Shown piece after piece: positions 34,926 through 43,909 of a DNA stretch of 64,000 nucleotides. The stretch spans positions 3,286,001 to 3,350,000 of the forward strand of contig NZ_CP029210.1 of NCBI RefSeq assembly GCF_003100395.1. Reading direction: 5' to 3'. How positions within the stretch are numbered: the stretch's first letter is position 1; each line of letters starts with the position of its first letter. Under the pieces are notes generated by a model. That model made no database searches, was not told where the DNA came from, and worked only from the letters and a program-made list of their open reading frames with translations. The stretch is from Aquabacterium olei. GTDB lineage: Bacteria; Pseudomonadota; Gammaproteobacteria; Burkholderiales; Burkholderiaceae_C. The position numbers were made by a program, and so were the translations under genes.

Positions 34926-36005
34926 ATGATGGCGGCCCGTTTCACCCCCCGTGGAGACCGCTTCTTGACCTCGCTCTTCGCCTGCCGCCTGCGCGCTGCC
35001 GTGCGGCTGGCTGCCAGCACCGTGTTCGCACTCGCCGCCGCGCTGCCTGTGGCCCACGCCGGGCTGTTCGGCTCGAACCGCAACGGCAGCCCCGCCGGCG
35101 TCACGCTGGCCACCTGGAACATCGCGTGGCTGATGACGCCGTGGACGCACGAGGAGCTGGCCGCGCGCTGCGTGCGCCAGCAGCCCGGCAGCCGCGAACG
35201 CGCCCTGCCCTGCACGCCGGGCCGCACCCCGCCGCCGCGGCGCACCACGACCGATCTGGACGCGCTCGCGCGCCACGCCGACCTGCTGCGCACCCGCGAA
35301 GACGTCGACCTCGTTGCCCTGCAGGAAGTCGATGGCCCCGAGGCGGCCCGCCAGGTGTTCCGCCAGGGCTGGCGCGTCGACTGCTTCGTGCAGCGCGCGC
35401 ACCCGCAGAAGGTGGGCTTTGCCGTCCGTGACGGCGTGCCGTACCGCTGCAATGGCGACCTCACGACCCTTGATGTGGACGGCACCAGCCGCGCCGGCGC
35501 CGACATCAGCCTGTGGCCCGGCACCCCGCGCGAGGTGCGCGTGCTGGCCGTGCACCTCAAGAGCGGCTGCTTCACCGGCAAGCTCGATCGCAGCTTCGGC
35601 CCGTGCCAGCGCCTGCAGCAGCAGGTGCCGGTGGTCGAAGCGTGGATCGACCAGCGAGTTCGCGAAGGCGTGGCGCTGGCCGTGCTGGGCGATTTCAACC
35701 GCCATCTTGCCAAGGACGCGCGCTTTCCGGCCGGCCCGGACGAGACCGCGCCGCTGAACGTGATTCAGGCCTGGAGCGACCAGCAGCCCCCCGGCGCCGA
35801 GCTGCTGCGCGCCACCGACGGCCAGCCCTACCTGCCATGCGATGCCGAAGACACGCACAACCAGTACATCGACGACATCCTCATCGACCGCCGACTGGCC
35901 GACCGAAACAGAAACAGGCGCTTTGCGCGCCTGCCGTATGAAGCCCGGGATCAGGGCCGGACGCTGTCCGACCACTGCCCGGTGATCTGGTCGCTCAGGC
36001 CCTGA
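34926..36005 (+). CDS. Exported endonuclease/exonuclease/phosphatase-fold protein
   Basis: 359 residues. A long N-region and hydrophobic core (about residues 26-45, cleavage near AHA-G) form a signal peptide. The EEP metallohydrolase fold then shows its motifs in order: ATWNIAWLM, ALQEVDGPEA, VLAVHLKSGC, LGDFNRH and the terminal SDHCPVIW with the catalytic His. Members cut DNA, RNA or phosphoesters; export suggests an extracellular or periplasmic substrate. Two adjacent ATG codons (34926, 34929) are equivalent. Four or more cysteines in the mature part could form disulfides, consistent with a periplasmic location. Convergent with gpmA 19 bases downstream. Confidence 0.88.
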   Translation: MMAARFTPRGDRFLTSLFACRLRAAVRLAASTVFALAAALPVAHAGLFGSNRNGSPAGVTLATWNIAWLMTPWTHEELAARCVRQQPGSRERALPCTPGRTPPPRRTTTDLDALARHADLLRTREDVDLVALQEVDGPEAARQVFRQGWRVDCFVQRAHPQKVGFAVRDGVPYRCNGDLTTLDVDGTSRAGADISLWPGTPREVRVLAVHLKSGCFTGKLDRSFGPCQRLQQQVPVVEAWIDQRVREGVALAVLGDFNRHLAKDARFPAGPDETAPLNVIQAWSDQQPPGAELLRATDGQPYLPCDAEDTHNQYIDDILIDRRLADRNRNRRFARLPYEARDQGRTLSDHCPVIWSLRP

Positions 36006-36024
36006 GCCTGAAGCAACCGGCCGA

Positions 36025-36768
36025 TCAGGCCTTGCCCTGCGAGGCCACGGCGGCCGCGGCCTTGGCGGCGGCTTCGGCGTCACCCAGGTAGTAGCTCTTG
36101 ATGGGCTTGAGGTCAGCGTCGAGCTCGTACACCAGCGGAATGCCGTTGGGGATGTTCACGCCCACGATGTCGGCGTCACCGATGTTGTCGAGGTACTTCA
36201 CCAGCGCACGGATCGAGTTGCCGTGGGCGGCAATGACGATGCGCTGGCCGGCCTTGATTGCCGGGGCCAGCGTGTCGTTCCAGCACGGCAGCACGCGGGC
36301 CACGGTGTCCTTCAGGCACTCGGTCAGCGGGATCTGCTCGGGGTTCAGCTTGGCGTAGCGCAGGTCCTGGCGCTGGCCGCGCGGGTCGTTGGCTTCCAGG
36401 GCCGGCGGCGGGGTGTCGTAGCTGCGGCGCCAGATCAGCACCTGCTCGTCCCCGTACTGCTTGGCCATGTCGGCCTTGTTCAGCCCCTGCAGGCCGCCGT
36501 AGTGGCGCTCGTTGAGGCGCCAGTCCTTGACGACCGGCAGCCAGGTGCGGTCCATCTCGTCCAGGCAGTAGTTCAGCGTGTGGATGGCGCGCTTGAGCAC
36601 CGAGGTGTAGGCCACGTCGAACTCGTAGCCTTCGGCCTTGAGCAGCTTGCCCGCGGCCATGGCCTGCGAGATGCCGGTGGGAGTCAGCTCCACATCGGTC
36701 CAGCCGGTGAAGCGGTTTTCCAGGTTCCAGGTCGATTCGCCATGGCGAATCAGCACGAGCTTGTACAT
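36025..36768 (-). CDS. gpmA: 2,3-bisphosphoglycerate-dependent phosphoglycerate mutase
   Basis: 247-residue glycolytic enzyme interconverting 3- and 2-phosphoglycerate. The phosphohistidine motif [27 protein letters not shown] is at residues 6-32; [14 protein letters not shown] and the second catalytic His in [14 protein letters not shown] are present. Length matches the cofactor-dependent class. A lysine/alanine-rich short tail ends the protein. Divergent from the rhodanese gene, sharing a 112-base spacer with overlapping -10-like elements. Confidence 0.97.
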   Translation of the reverse strand: MYKLVLIRHGESTWNLENRFTGWTDVELTPTGISQAMAAGKLLKAEGYEFDVAYTSVLKRAIHTLNYCLDEMDRTWLPVVKDWRLNERHYGGLQGLNKADMAKQYGDEQVLIWRRSYDTPPPALEANDPRGQRQDLRYAKLNPEQIPLTECLKDTVARVLPCWNDTLAPAIKAGQRIVIAAHGNSIRALVKYLDNIGDADIVGVNIPNGIPLVYELDADLKPIKSYYLGDAEAAAKAAAAVASQGKA

Positions 36769-36802
36769 GTGGTCGTCCCGAGTGAAGGTCAGCCTGCGAT
36801 TT

Positions 36803-36808
36803 TATAAT
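36803..36808. promoter_or_regulatory. Shared -10-like element between gpmA and the rhodanese gene
   Basis: TATAAT reads on the + strand at 36803-36808, and the same AT patch gives TATAAA/TAAAAT on the - strand. It is placed about 72 bases before the rhodanese ATG and 35 bases before the gpmA ATG. No clear -35 for either direction. Confidence 0.5.
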
Positions 36809-36880
36809 CCGCCGTTGCCCGCGCCACCCTGGACCGCGGGGCCCGAACCGGCGCCACCGTGCGCCCGAAAGAACACACGC

Positions 36881-37294
36881 ATGACTTCCTCGAGCTTCCT
36901 GGCAGACAACTGGTACTGGATCGTGGCGGCCGTCGGCTCCGGCGGCATGCTCGCGTGGCAGCAGATCCAGGGCGCGGCCGCGTCAGGCCTGTCGCCGTCG
37001 GCCGCAGTGCTGATGGTCAATAAGGAAAAGGCCCAGATCATCGACGTGTGCGAGCCCACCGAGTTCGCCGCCGGCCACGCCGTGGGCGCCAAGAACGTGC
37101 CGCTGGGCCAGATCGCCTCGGGCAAGGGCCTGCCTTCGAACAAGAAGACGCCGCTCGTGGTGATGTGCGCCACCGGCGTGCGCGCCAACAAGGCCGTGGC
37201 CGAACTCAAGAAGCTGGGCCACGAGAACGTGCAGCCGCTGGCCGGCGGCCTGCGTGCCTGGCGGGAAGCCAACCTGCCGGTCGAGAAGGCCTGA
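36881..37294 (+). CDS. Rhodanese-domain protein with N-terminal membrane segment
   Basis: 137 residues. A hydrophobic N-terminal segment (WYWIVAAVGSGGMLAW) anchors it, followed by one rhodanese domain: AQIIDVCEPTEFAAGHAVGAKNVPL and the active loop LVVMCATGVRANKA with catalytic Cys96. Unlike the exported protein at 3309, the catalytic cysteine is intact, so it can transfer sulfane sulfur. The order gpmA, rhodanese, grxC, secB, gpsA is widespread in Burkholderiales. The partner and acceptor are unknown. Confidence 0.92.
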   Translation: MTSSSFLADNWYWIVAAVGSGGMLAWQQIQGAAASGLSPSAAVLMVNKEKAQIIDVCEPTEFAAGHAVGAKNVPLGQIASGKGLPSNKKTPLVVMCATGVRANKAVAELKKLGHENVQPLAGGLRAWREANLPVEKA

Positions 37295-37386
37295 CACGGC
37301 CGAGTCCCCACTGCGCAGGCGGTCTTGCGCTCGGCGGGACAATACGGACACCGTCCACTCCCAACGGGCCTGAGCCCCACGCTGCC

Positions 37387-37644
37387 ATGCAAGCCGTCAA
37401 GATGTACACCACCCAGGTCTGCCCTTACTGCCAGCGGGCCAAGATGCTGCTCAAGCAGCGCGGGGTCGAGGCCATCGAGGAAATCCGCATCGACGTGGAC
37501 CCGGCCCAGCGCGACCAGATGATGGCCATCACCGGCCGCCGCACCGTGCCACAGATCTTCATCGGCGACACCCATGTGGGCGGCTGCGACGACCTCATCG
37601 CGCTGGACCAGAAGGGCGGCCTGCTGCCGCTGCTCAACGGCTGA
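37387..37644 (+). CDS. grxC: Glutaredoxin 3
   Basis: 85-residue thiol-disulfide oxidoreductase. The redox motif is Cys12-Pro-Tyr-Cys15 (VCPYCQRAK), the cis-Pro region RRTVPQIFIGDTHVGGCDDLIAL is present, and the size is that of bacterial Grx3. It lies between the rhodanese and secB, 92 bases after the former. It reduces protein disulfides with glutathione in the cytoplasm. Confidence 0.97.
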   Translation: MQAVKMYTTQVCPYCQRAKMLLKQRGVEAIEEIRIDVDPAQRDQMMAITGRRTVPQIFIGDTHVGGCDDLIALDQKGGLLPLLNG

Positions 37645-37825
37645 CCCTGTCAGCGTGACGCAGAGCCGCACCTCGCTTGGGGGCCCTCGGCGCAAACCCG
37701 CAGCCCCGCTGCCACGGCGACGTCACGCGCCTGGTCCATAATCGTTGTCGAACTTCTGGCTTGGTATCGACGCACGCTTGCGTGGCATCCAGCCCGAGCA
37801 ACCGCCCCTTTTATCTGGACCATCC

Positions 37826-38281
37826 ATGAGCGACCAAGCCGCACAACCGTCTTTTGCCATCCAGCGCATCTACCTGAAGGACCTGTCCCTCGAGATGCCC
37901 AATGCACCGCAGGTGCTGCTGGAGCAGGGCCAGCCCCAGGTCGATGTGCAGCTGAACCTGCACGCCGAGCCGGTCACCGACGGCATCTACGAAGTGGCGG
38001 TGACCGCCACCGTGACCACCAAGGTCAACGACAAGACCCTGTTCCTGGTGGAAGCCAAGCAGGCTGGCCTGTTCGAGATCCGCAACATCCCGCAGGAACA
38101 GCTGCAGCCGATCATCGCGATTGCCTGCCCGCAGATCGTCTACCCCTACCTGCGCGCCACCGTGGCCGACGTCATCAACCGCACTGGCTTCCCGCCCGTG
38201 CACCTGACCGAAGTCAACTTCCAGGCCATGTACGAAGCCCAGCTGGCCCAGGCCGCTGGCGACCAGGCCGCCAACGCCTGA
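37826..38281 (+). CDS. secB: Protein-export chaperone SecB
   Basis: 151-residue homotetrameric chaperone that keeps preproteins unfolded and hands them to SecA. Core blocks are [39 protein letters not shown] and the conserved [33 protein letters not shown]. The acidic tail is replaced by an Ala/Gln-rich one. CATAAT at 37737-37742 may be a -10 box, 84 bases upstream. The gpsA start follows within 10 bases. Confidence 0.97.
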   Translation: MSDQAAQPSFAIQRIYLKDLSLEMPNAPQVLLEQGQPQVDVQLNLHAEPVTDGIYEVAVTATVTTKVNDKTLFLVEAKQAGLFEIRNIPQEQLQPIIAIACPQIVYPYLRATVADVINRTGFPPVHLTEVNFQAMYEAQLAQAAGDQAANA

Positions 38282-38291
38282 CCGCGTGGCG

Positions 38292-39344
38292 ATGAACCTC
38301 ACGGTTCAAGACCTCGCCGCCCCGGACACGCCCTCGACACCCGGCCCGTCGCTGACGGTGCTGGGTGCCGGCGCGTGGGGCACTGCCCTGGCCATCAGCG
38401 CGGCGCGGCACAACACGGCCGTGCGCCTGTGGGCGCGCGATGCCGCCCAGGTGGCCGAGATGCAGGCTGCGCGGTGCAACACCCGTTACCTGCCTGAAGC
38501 CCCCTTCCCCGACGCCCTGCAACTTGAGGCCGATTTCGACGCGGCCATCGCGCCGTGCCGCGGGGGACGCGGGCTGGTCATCATCGGCACGCCGATGGCC
38601 GCGCTGGGCAGCATGCTGCAGCGCCTGCCCGACGACGTGTCGGCGCTGTGGCTGTGCAAGGGCTTCGAGAAGGGCACCGGGCTGCTCGGCCATGAGGTCG
38701 CGCAGTCGCTGCGCCCCGGCCTGCGCTGCGGCGTGCTCTCCGGCCCGAGCTTCGCGCGTGAAGTGGCCCTCGGGTTGCCCACCGCGCTGGTGGCCGCCGC
38801 GGCCGACGCCACGCTGGCCGAACAGGCCGTGTCGGCCTTCCACTCCGACAGCCTGCGCGTCTACACCTCGGCCGACCCGGTCGGCGTCGAGGTGGGCGGC
38901 GCGGTGAAGAACGTGCTCGCCATTGCCACCGGCATTGCTGACGGCATGGAACTGGGCCTCAACGCCCGTGCCGCGCTCATCACGCGGGGCCTGGCCGAGA
39001 TGACCCGCCTGGGCCTGGCGCTGGGCGCGCGCGCCGACACCTTCATGGGCCTGTCGGGTCTGGGCGACCTGGTGCTGACCGCCACCGGCAGCCTGTCGCG
39101 CAACCGCACAGTCGGCCTGCAGCTGGCCACGGGCAAACCGCTGGCGCAGATCCTGAGCGAGCTGGGCCACGTGGCCGAAGGCGTCTACAGCGCCGCCACG
39201 GTGTGGCAGCGCGCGCAGGCGCTGGGTGTGGCCATGCCGATCACCGAAGCGGTGGTGGCCGTGCTGGAAGGCCGGCAGACCCCGCGCGAGGCCGTGGGCG
39301 CACTGATGCGGCGCGAAGCCAAGGCCGAAGGCGGCCACGCCTGA
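38292..39344 (+). CDS. gpsA: Glycerol-3-phosphate dehydrogenase (NAD(P)+)
   Basis: 350-residue enzyme making sn-glycerol-3-phosphate for phospholipids. The N-terminal NAD motif is [17 protein letters not shown], with [16 protein letters not shown] and [16 protein letters not shown] in the middle. The C-terminal domain has [34 protein letters not shown] 38292 is chosen; a GTG at 38286 in the same frame adds two residues. It follows secB by 10 bases, and the operon likely began at the rhodanese or grxC gene. Confidence 0.96.
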   Translation: MNLTVQDLAAPDTPSTPGPSLTVLGAGAWGTALAISAARHNTAVRLWARDAAQVAEMQAARCNTRYLPEAPFPDALQLEADFDAAIAPCRGGRGLVIIGTPMAALGSMLQRLPDDVSALWLCKGFEKGTGLLGHEVAQSLRPGLRCGVLSGPSFAREVALGLPTALVAAAADATLAEQAVSAFHSDSLRVYTSADPVGVEVGGAVKNVLAIATGIADGMELGLNARAALITRGLAEMTRLGLALGARADTFMGLSGLGDLVLTATGSLSRNRTVGLQLATGKPLAQILSELGHVAEGVYSAATVWQRAQALGVAMPITEAVVAVLEGRQTPREAVGALMRREAKAEGGHA

Positions 39345-39380
39345 CGCCCTTTCGGGCGGCGGCCGGTGCCAAGACCGGTC

Positions 39381-39851
39381 TCAGGCCCCGCCCGCGTAGC
39401 CGTTCTGCCGCCAGGCCTCGAACACCGCCACGGCCACCGCATTGCTCAGGTTCAGGCTGCGCTGCCCCTCGCGCATGGGCAGGCGCACGCGCTGGGCCGG
39501 GGCAAAGGTGTCGCGCAAGGCGGGCGGCAGGCCGCTGGTTTCGCAGCCGAACACCAGCCAGTCGCCCGGCTGCCAGGCCGGCTCGTGGAAGGGCCGGCTG
39601 CCGCGCGTGGTGAAGGCAAACATCCGCGCGGCGTCGGGCCGCATGGCCGCCAGGAAGGCGGCCCAGTCCGCGTGCCGCTTCACCTCGGCGTACTCGTGGT
39701 AGTCGAGCCCGGCGCGGCGCAGCAGCTTGTCGTCCATCGAAAAGCCCAGCGGCTCGATGAGGTGCAGCTCGCAGCCGGTGTTGGCCGCCAGCCGGATCAC
39801 GTTGCCGGTGTTGGGCGGGATCTCGGGGTGAACGAGGACGATGCGGAACAT
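39381..39851 (-). CDS. trmL: tRNA (cytidine(34)-2'-O)-methyltransferase
   Basis: 156-residue SPOUT-class enzyme that 2'-O-methylates the wobble base of tRNA-Leu isoacceptors. Knot-forming blocks are present: MFRIVLVHPEIPPNTGNVIRLAANTGCELHLIEPLGF at the N-terminus, VFGCETSGLPPALRD and the C-terminal MREGQRSLNLSNAVAVAVFEAW. Length equals E. coli TrmL. Convergent with gpsA (36-base gap) with no T-run terminator. Confidence 0.95.
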   Translation of the reverse strand: MFRIVLVHPEIPPNTGNVIRLAANTGCELHLIEPLGFSMDDKLLRRAGLDYHEYAEVKRHADWAAFLAAMRPDAARMFAFTTRGSRPFHEPAWQPGDWLVFGCETSGLPPALRDTFAPAQRVRLPMREGQRSLNLSNAVAVAVFEAWRQNGYAGGA

Positions 39852-39875
39852 GGGGCGCGATGATACGCGCGCCGC

Positions 39876-41501
39876 TCACATGCCCGTGGCCTGACGGAAG
39901 GCCATGATGGCCTGGTTGCGCAGGGTGCGCAGCAGCGACAGGGTCTGCTCGTCGAGCACCAGGCTGTTGGCCTCGGTCTTGTCGGCATAGATGAGACCGA
40001 GCACCGCATCGGGCTGGCCGGCCCGCTTGAGCACCAGCGGCATCAGCAGGAAGGTGGGTGCCTGCACGCGCTCGCGGAACCAGGTGGGCAGGCGTGGCGC
40101 CACCGCAGGGGCCGAGGCGTCCGCGATCAGCGTGTCGACGTTGCGCAGGCACACGGCGGCAAACAGGTCGGGGGTCTCGCCCCGGGCATGCACCAGCGGC
40201 ACGCGGAAGGCGTTGCGCAGCACGTCGCCGCCCTCGCCCAGCGCCAGCCGGCCCTGCAAGGCCGCGGCGCGCGGGTCGCGCAGGCAGAAGAGCACGCGGC
40301 GGCAATCGAGCGCGCGCAGCATGGTCTCGAGGATGACCTGCAGCACTTCCTGCAGCTGGAACGGTCCGGTGAGCACGCTGGTCACGTCCTGGATGCCGCT
40401 GCCGAGGATGCTGACGGCATCGTGCGCCTCGGTGGGGCGGGCGGGCAGCGCACCGTCGTCCGGCGACTCGGTCAGGCCGAGCGCTTCGGGGGTGGGCCCG
40501 GGGCCGCCCACCTCGCCCTGCGGGGCATCGACGTACCAGACGTCGAGCAGGCGCTCGGCGGGCGAGCCGCCGGGCACGGTCATGTTGAGCGCGTCGGTGA
40601 GCTCGCTCATGCGGCGGCGGGCGCGGCCGGCCGCGGCTTGCAGTTCGCCGGACGCCATCTCGAGCGGCACCTGAAAGCGCGCCTCCAGGGCCTGCAGGCG
40701 CGGCGCCAGGTCGACCGGCTCGGTCTTGAGCATCACCTCCGCGGCCTCGTTGGCCAGGCTGGCGAGCCACCAGACGCGGTCGGGCCGCCCTGCGAGCGGC
40801 AGGTTGGGCACGGTGTCGCCAGGGTCCACGATGCAGGCCAGCAGCGCGTCCGGCAGGCTCCAGAGGCGCCCGACGCTCACCCCGAGCTGGTTCAGTCCGA
40901 GACCCAGCACGCGTCGCGCGGCCGCTTCTTCCGAGATGGGTGGCTGGCCGTCCGGCCCACCCTGTGTCAGCTGCCCGATCTGCTCGGCGTCATCCGGCAG
41001 GTAATAGGCCACCAGCAAGGGCCCGAGGTTGCGGAACAGCGCGCCCACGAAGGCGGCTTCGGCATCGTCGCGGCGGGTGCACAGTTCGCTGGCCAGCGTG
41101 CCCGCCATCACCACGCGCAGGAAGGCCTCTTTCAGCTGCTGGGCGTGGGCCTTGTCCGGCATGTGCTCCAGCAGCATCAGCGAGAGCGCGAGGTTGCGCA
41201 CGCCAGCCAGCCCGATCAGGCTCACGGCCCGCGACACGGTGCTGATCGGGTCGCTGTCGGCCCGGCGGTAGCGCGCGGTGTTGACCAGGCGCAGCAGCTT
41301 GTGGGTCAGGGCCACATCCTGCAGGATGCCGTCGCACAGGGTCTGCAGGTTCTCGGTCTCGGAGTCGGACAGGGCCTGCACGCGGGTGACGGCACCCGAG
41401 AGCGCCGGAAAGTCGCTCTTGTGGCGCATGCGCCGCAACAGGTAGTCCAGCGTCAGGTGGGCTTCGCGCAGGGCGTTGGATTCGGTGGTGGAGTCGGCCA
41501 T
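39876..41501 (-). CDS. HDOD-domain signalling protein with C-terminal GAF-like domain
   Basis: 541 residues, cytoplasmic. The HDOD domain (about residues 20-230) starts DFPALSGAVTRVQALS and has LCDGILQDVALTHKLLRLVNTARYRR and TVSRAVSLIGLAGVRNLALSLMLLEHM, with no metal-binding HD pair. A linker follows, then a GAF-like region from about residue 385 (QLQEVLQVILETMLRALDCRRVLFCLRDP ... LGLIYADKTEANSLVLDEQTLSLLRTLRNQAIMAF). Such proteins act in motility, stress or cyclic-nucleotide signalling; the target is unknown. ATG 41501 gives a normal HDOD N-terminus. It lies 8 bases downstream of the glutathione peroxidase stop on the same strand, so co-expression is likely. Confidence 0.87.
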   Translation of the reverse strand: MADSTTESNALREAHLTLDYLLRRMRHKSDFPALSGAVTRVQALSDSETENLQTLCDGILQDVALTHKLLRLVNTARYRRADSDPISTVSRAVSLIGLAGVRNLALSLMLLEHMPDKAHAQQLKEAFLRVVMAGTLASELCTRRDDAEAAFVGALFRNLGPLLVAYYLPDDAEQIGQLTQGGPDGQPPISEEAAARRVLGLGLNQLGVSVGRLWSLPDALLACIVDPGDTVPNLPLAGRPDRVWWLASLANEAAEVMLKTEPVDLAPRLQALEARFQVPLEMASGELQAAAGRARRRMSELTDALNMTVPGGSPAERLLDVWYVDAPQGEVGGPGPTPEALGLTESPDDGALPARPTEAHDAVSILGSGIQDVTSVLTGPFQLQEVLQVILETMLRALDCRRVLFCLRDPRAAALQGRLALGEGGDVLRNAFRVPLVHARGETPDLFAAVCLRNVDTLIADASAPAVAPRLPTWFRERVQAPTFLLMPLVLKRAGQPDAVLGLIYADKTEANSLVLDEQTLSLLRTLRNQAIMAFRQATGM

Positions 41502-41509
41502 GCCGTGGC

Positions 41510-41992
41510 TCAAGCAATGAGCTTGTCGATGGCGCCCTGCAGGCTCTCCGGGCGGGTGACGGGCGCGAACCGGTCGACCACACGGCCTTGCCCGTCGAGC
41601 AGGAACTTGGTGAAGTTCCACTTCACGCCTTCACTGCCGAGCAGGCCGGGTGCCGCCTGTTTCAGCGCCTGGTAGAGCGGGTGGGCGCCGGCCCCGTTGA
41701 CATCGACCTTGGCGAACATCGGGAAGGTCACGTCGTAGTTCAGGCTGCAGAAGGACTGGATTTCGGCCTCGTCACCCGGCTCCTGGTGACCGAACTGGTC
41801 GCAGGGGAAGCCGAGCACGACCAGCCCCTTGTCCTTGTTGGCGCGGTACAGCGCCTCCAGCCCCTTGTACTGCGGGGTGAAGCCGCATTTGCTGGCCACG
41901 TTCACCACGAGCGTGGCCTTGCCGAGGAAATCGCCCAGCGGACGGGTCTGACCGTCGATCGTGGTCACCTGGATCTCGGAGAGGGGGCGCAT
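41510..41992 (-). CDS. Glutathione peroxidase family protein (Cys type)
   Basis: 160-residue thiol peroxidase, BtuE/Gpx-like. The peroxidatic Cys lies in NVASKCGFTPQYKGLEALY, and is a cysteine codon rather than selenocysteine. The second block is VVLGFPCDQFGHQEPG, with a possible resolving Cys, and the Trp block KWNFTKFLLD is present. Bacterial Cys-type members usually use thioredoxin. ATG 41992 has an AAGGAG site 7 bases upstream. It is followed by the HDOD gene on the same strand and divergent from ku across 138 bases. Confidence 0.93.
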   Translation of the reverse strand: MRPLSEIQVTTIDGQTRPLGDFLGKATLVVNVASKCGFTPQYKGLEALYRANKDKGLVVLGFPCDQFGHQEPGDEAEIQSFCSLNYDVTFPMFAKVDVNGAGAHPLYQALKQAAPGLLGSEGVKWNFTKFLLDGQGRVVDRFAPVTRPESLQGAIDKLIA

Positions 41993-42130
41993 GCAGGCTC
42001 CTTGGGGGGGCGGGATCGGACAGTGAAGGATGGTAACGGAGTGTGGCCCCGTGCGCCCCTGCCGGCGTCCCGGGTGTTGGCCCCGCGCGGCAGCGTCGAT
42101 CCTAAGATCGGCTGCACTGGAGGTGCCCCG

Positions 42131-43075
42131 ATGGCCGCTGCGCGTTCGATTGCCTCGTTGACGCTGGGCTTCGGCCTCGTGTCCATCCCGATCCGGCTGT
42201 ACTCGGCCACCGACTCGGGTGCGTCGGTGCGCTTCCACCTGCTCGCGCCCGATGGCTCGCGGCTGAAGCAGCAGTACGTGTCCGAGCAGACAGGCAAGGT
42301 CGTGCCGCGTGACCAGATGATGAAGGGCTACGAGGTCGAGAAGGACCAGTTCGTGCTGTTCCAGCCCGATGAACTGAAGCGCCTGGAAGAGACCGCCAGC
42401 CACGTGATCGACATCGTGGCCTTCATTCCGGAAGGTGCGGTCGACCCCCTTTACTACGACAAGGCCTACCTGCTGGCCCCGGACAAGCGCGGCGGCAAGC
42501 CCTATGCGCTGCTGGTGGCCGCCATGCGGGAGAGCGGCCAGTGCGCGCTGGCGCGCTGGGCCTGGCGGGCCCGCCAGCATGTGGTGCAGGTGCGGGCCAC
42601 CGAGGACGGACTGGTGCTGCAGCAACTGCTGTATGCCGACGAGGTGCGGTCGCTGAAGGACCTGGCGATCGAGCCAGTGGAGGTCGCCCCGTCCGAGCTG
42701 AAACTCGCCTTGCAGCTGATCGACCAGATCTCGACCGACCGCTACGACCCGACGGCCTTCGAAGACGAGGAGCGCAAGCGGGTGCTGGCGGCCATCGACG
42801 AAAAGATTGCAGGACGACAGGTGGTGGCTTCGGCACGCGGCGAGGACGCCCCGCAGGGTGGTCAGGTGGTGGACCTGATGGCCGCGCTGCGGGCCAGCCT
42901 CGGCAAGCCGACCGCGGCCCCGAGGGAGGCCGCCCCGCCGGCACGCAAGGCCGCCGGCGCCGAGGCCGGCAACGTGACCCCGCTGGACGCCGGCGCCCGC
43001 AAGGCGCCGAAACGCGCAGCCCGGACGCCCGCCCCCGAGGCCGCGCCGGCACCGCGCAGCCGGGCTCGCAAGTAA
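42131..43075 (+). CDS. ku: Ku protein for non-homologous end joining
   Basis: 314-residue DNA-end-binding homodimer. Ku core at residues 3-260: SIASLTLGFGLVSIPIRLYSAT, FHLLAPDGSRLKQQYVSEQTGKVV, GYEVEKDQFVLF and the RYDPTAFEDEERKRVLAAIDEKIAG block. The C-terminal 60 residues are Ala/Pro/Lys/Arg-rich, a DNA-binding tail typical of bacterial Ku. It recruits LigD to broken ends, working mostly in stationary phase in known systems. ATG 42131 starts 138 bases from the divergent peroxidase. Its TAA is directly followed by the GTG of the MerR-TPR gene without any gap. Confidence 0.97.
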   Translation: MAAARSIASLTLGFGLVSIPIRLYSATDSGASVRFHLLAPDGSRLKQQYVSEQTGKVVPRDQMMKGYEVEKDQFVLFQPDELKRLEETASHVIDIVAFIPEGAVDPLYYDKAYLLAPDKRGGKPYALLVAAMRESGQCALARWAWRARQHVVQVRATEDGLVLQQLLYADEVRSLKDLAIEPVEVAPSELKLALQLIDQISTDRYDPTAFEDEERKRVLAAIDEKIAGRQVVASARGEDAPQGGQVVDLMAALRASLGKPTAAPREAAPPARKAAGAEAGNVTPLDAGARKAPKRAARTPAPEAAPAPRSRARK

Positions 43076-43909
43076 GTGCCGGGCCGCGACACCACCTTCA
43101 GCCTCAGGCAGGCGCAGGACCTGGTCGGCGTGTCGCGCGCCGTGATCGACGCCCTGATCGATGCTGGCTTCGTGACGCCCGCTGCCATCCCGTCGCGGGG
43201 CCGGCGCCTGTCGTTCCAGGACCTGATGCTGCTGCGCACCGCCCACGCGCTGCGGCAGGCCCGTGTGCCGCCCCGGCGCATCGTGGGTGCCTTGCAGCGG
43301 CTGCGGGCTGCGCTGCCCGAGGCCCTGCCGGTGACGGGCCTGCGCATCTCGGCGGCCGGCGGCCAGGTGGTCGTGCGCGACGCGCAGGGCGACTGGGAGC
43401 CCGAGACCGGCCAGCAACTGCTGGCCTTCGAGGTGACGCCCACACCGTCCGGGCGCCTGGTGATCCTGCCCCGGCCGCAGCCGGACGACGACGTGGCCAC
43501 CCTGTTCCAGCGGGCCGTGGCGCTGGAGACCGTGGACCCGCGCCGGGCGGAAGCAGCCTACCGGGCGGCTCTGGCGCGCGAGCGGGATCACCTGGACAGC
43601 CTGCTCAACCTGGGCGCCATGCTGTGCGAGCAGCGCCGCTGCGGTGATGCGGTGGCGCTGTACGACGCGGCGCTCGCGCGGCAGCCCGATGTGGCCTGGC
43701 TGCACTTCAACCGGGCGATTGCACTGGAAGACCAGGACGAGGTGGCACTGGCGGCGCAGGCTTATGCGCGCAGCCTGCAGCTGGACCCTGCCCTGGCCGA
43801 CGCCCACTTCAACCTGGCACGGCTGCTGGAGCTGGCCAGCGACCACCAGGGCGCCATCCGGCACCTGAACGCCTACCGCCGGCTCACCACCCGCGAGGAC
43901 GCACCGTGA
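43076..43909 (+). CDS. MerR-like HTH plus TPR protein inside the NHEJ operon
   Basis: 277 residues. The N-terminal 75 residues look like a MerR-type winged helix (TFSLRQAQDLVGVSRAVIDALIDAGFV, then RRLSFQDLMLLRTAHALRQARVPPRRIVGALQRLR). A beta-containing linker follows, and from about residue 155 come four tetratricopeptide repeats (AEAAYRAALARERDHLDSLLNLGAML, AVALYDAALARQPDVAWLHFNRAIAL, AAQAYARSLQLDPALADAHFNLARLL and a last GAIRHLNAYRRL). No cysteine metal site typical of true MerR sensors is seen in the HTH part. The start GTG 43076 directly abuts the ku stop and the TGA overlaps the ligD GTG (GTGA), so it is translationally coupled on both sides. A regulator or scaffold for end joining is inferred. 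Confidence 0.85.
   Translation: MPGRDTTFSLRQAQDLVGVSRAVIDALIDAGFVTPAAIPSRGRRLSFQDLMLLRTAHALRQARVPPRRIVGALQRLRAALPEALPVTGLRISAAGGQVVVRDAQGDWEPETGQQLLAFEVTPTPSGRLVILPRPQPDDDVATLFQRAVALETVDPRRAEAAYRAALARERDHLDSLLNLGAMLCEQRRCGDAVALYDAALARQPDVAWLHFNRAIALEDQDEVALAAQAYARSLQLDPALADAHFNLARLLELASDHQGAIRHLNAYRRLTTREDAP

Noticed and set aside
39345..39380. GC-rich inverted repeats between gpsA and trmL as terminator
   Set aside because: Short stems without a T run on either strand.
41876..41900. Possible selenocysteine codon in the glutathione peroxidase active site
   Set aside because: The active-site codon encodes Cys (SKCGF), no in-frame TGA there.
41510..43864. Long - strand frame extending upstream of the glutathione peroxidase across ku
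   Set aside because: Only the last 160 codons resemble a protein family; the ATG at 41992 with AAGGAG marks the true start.
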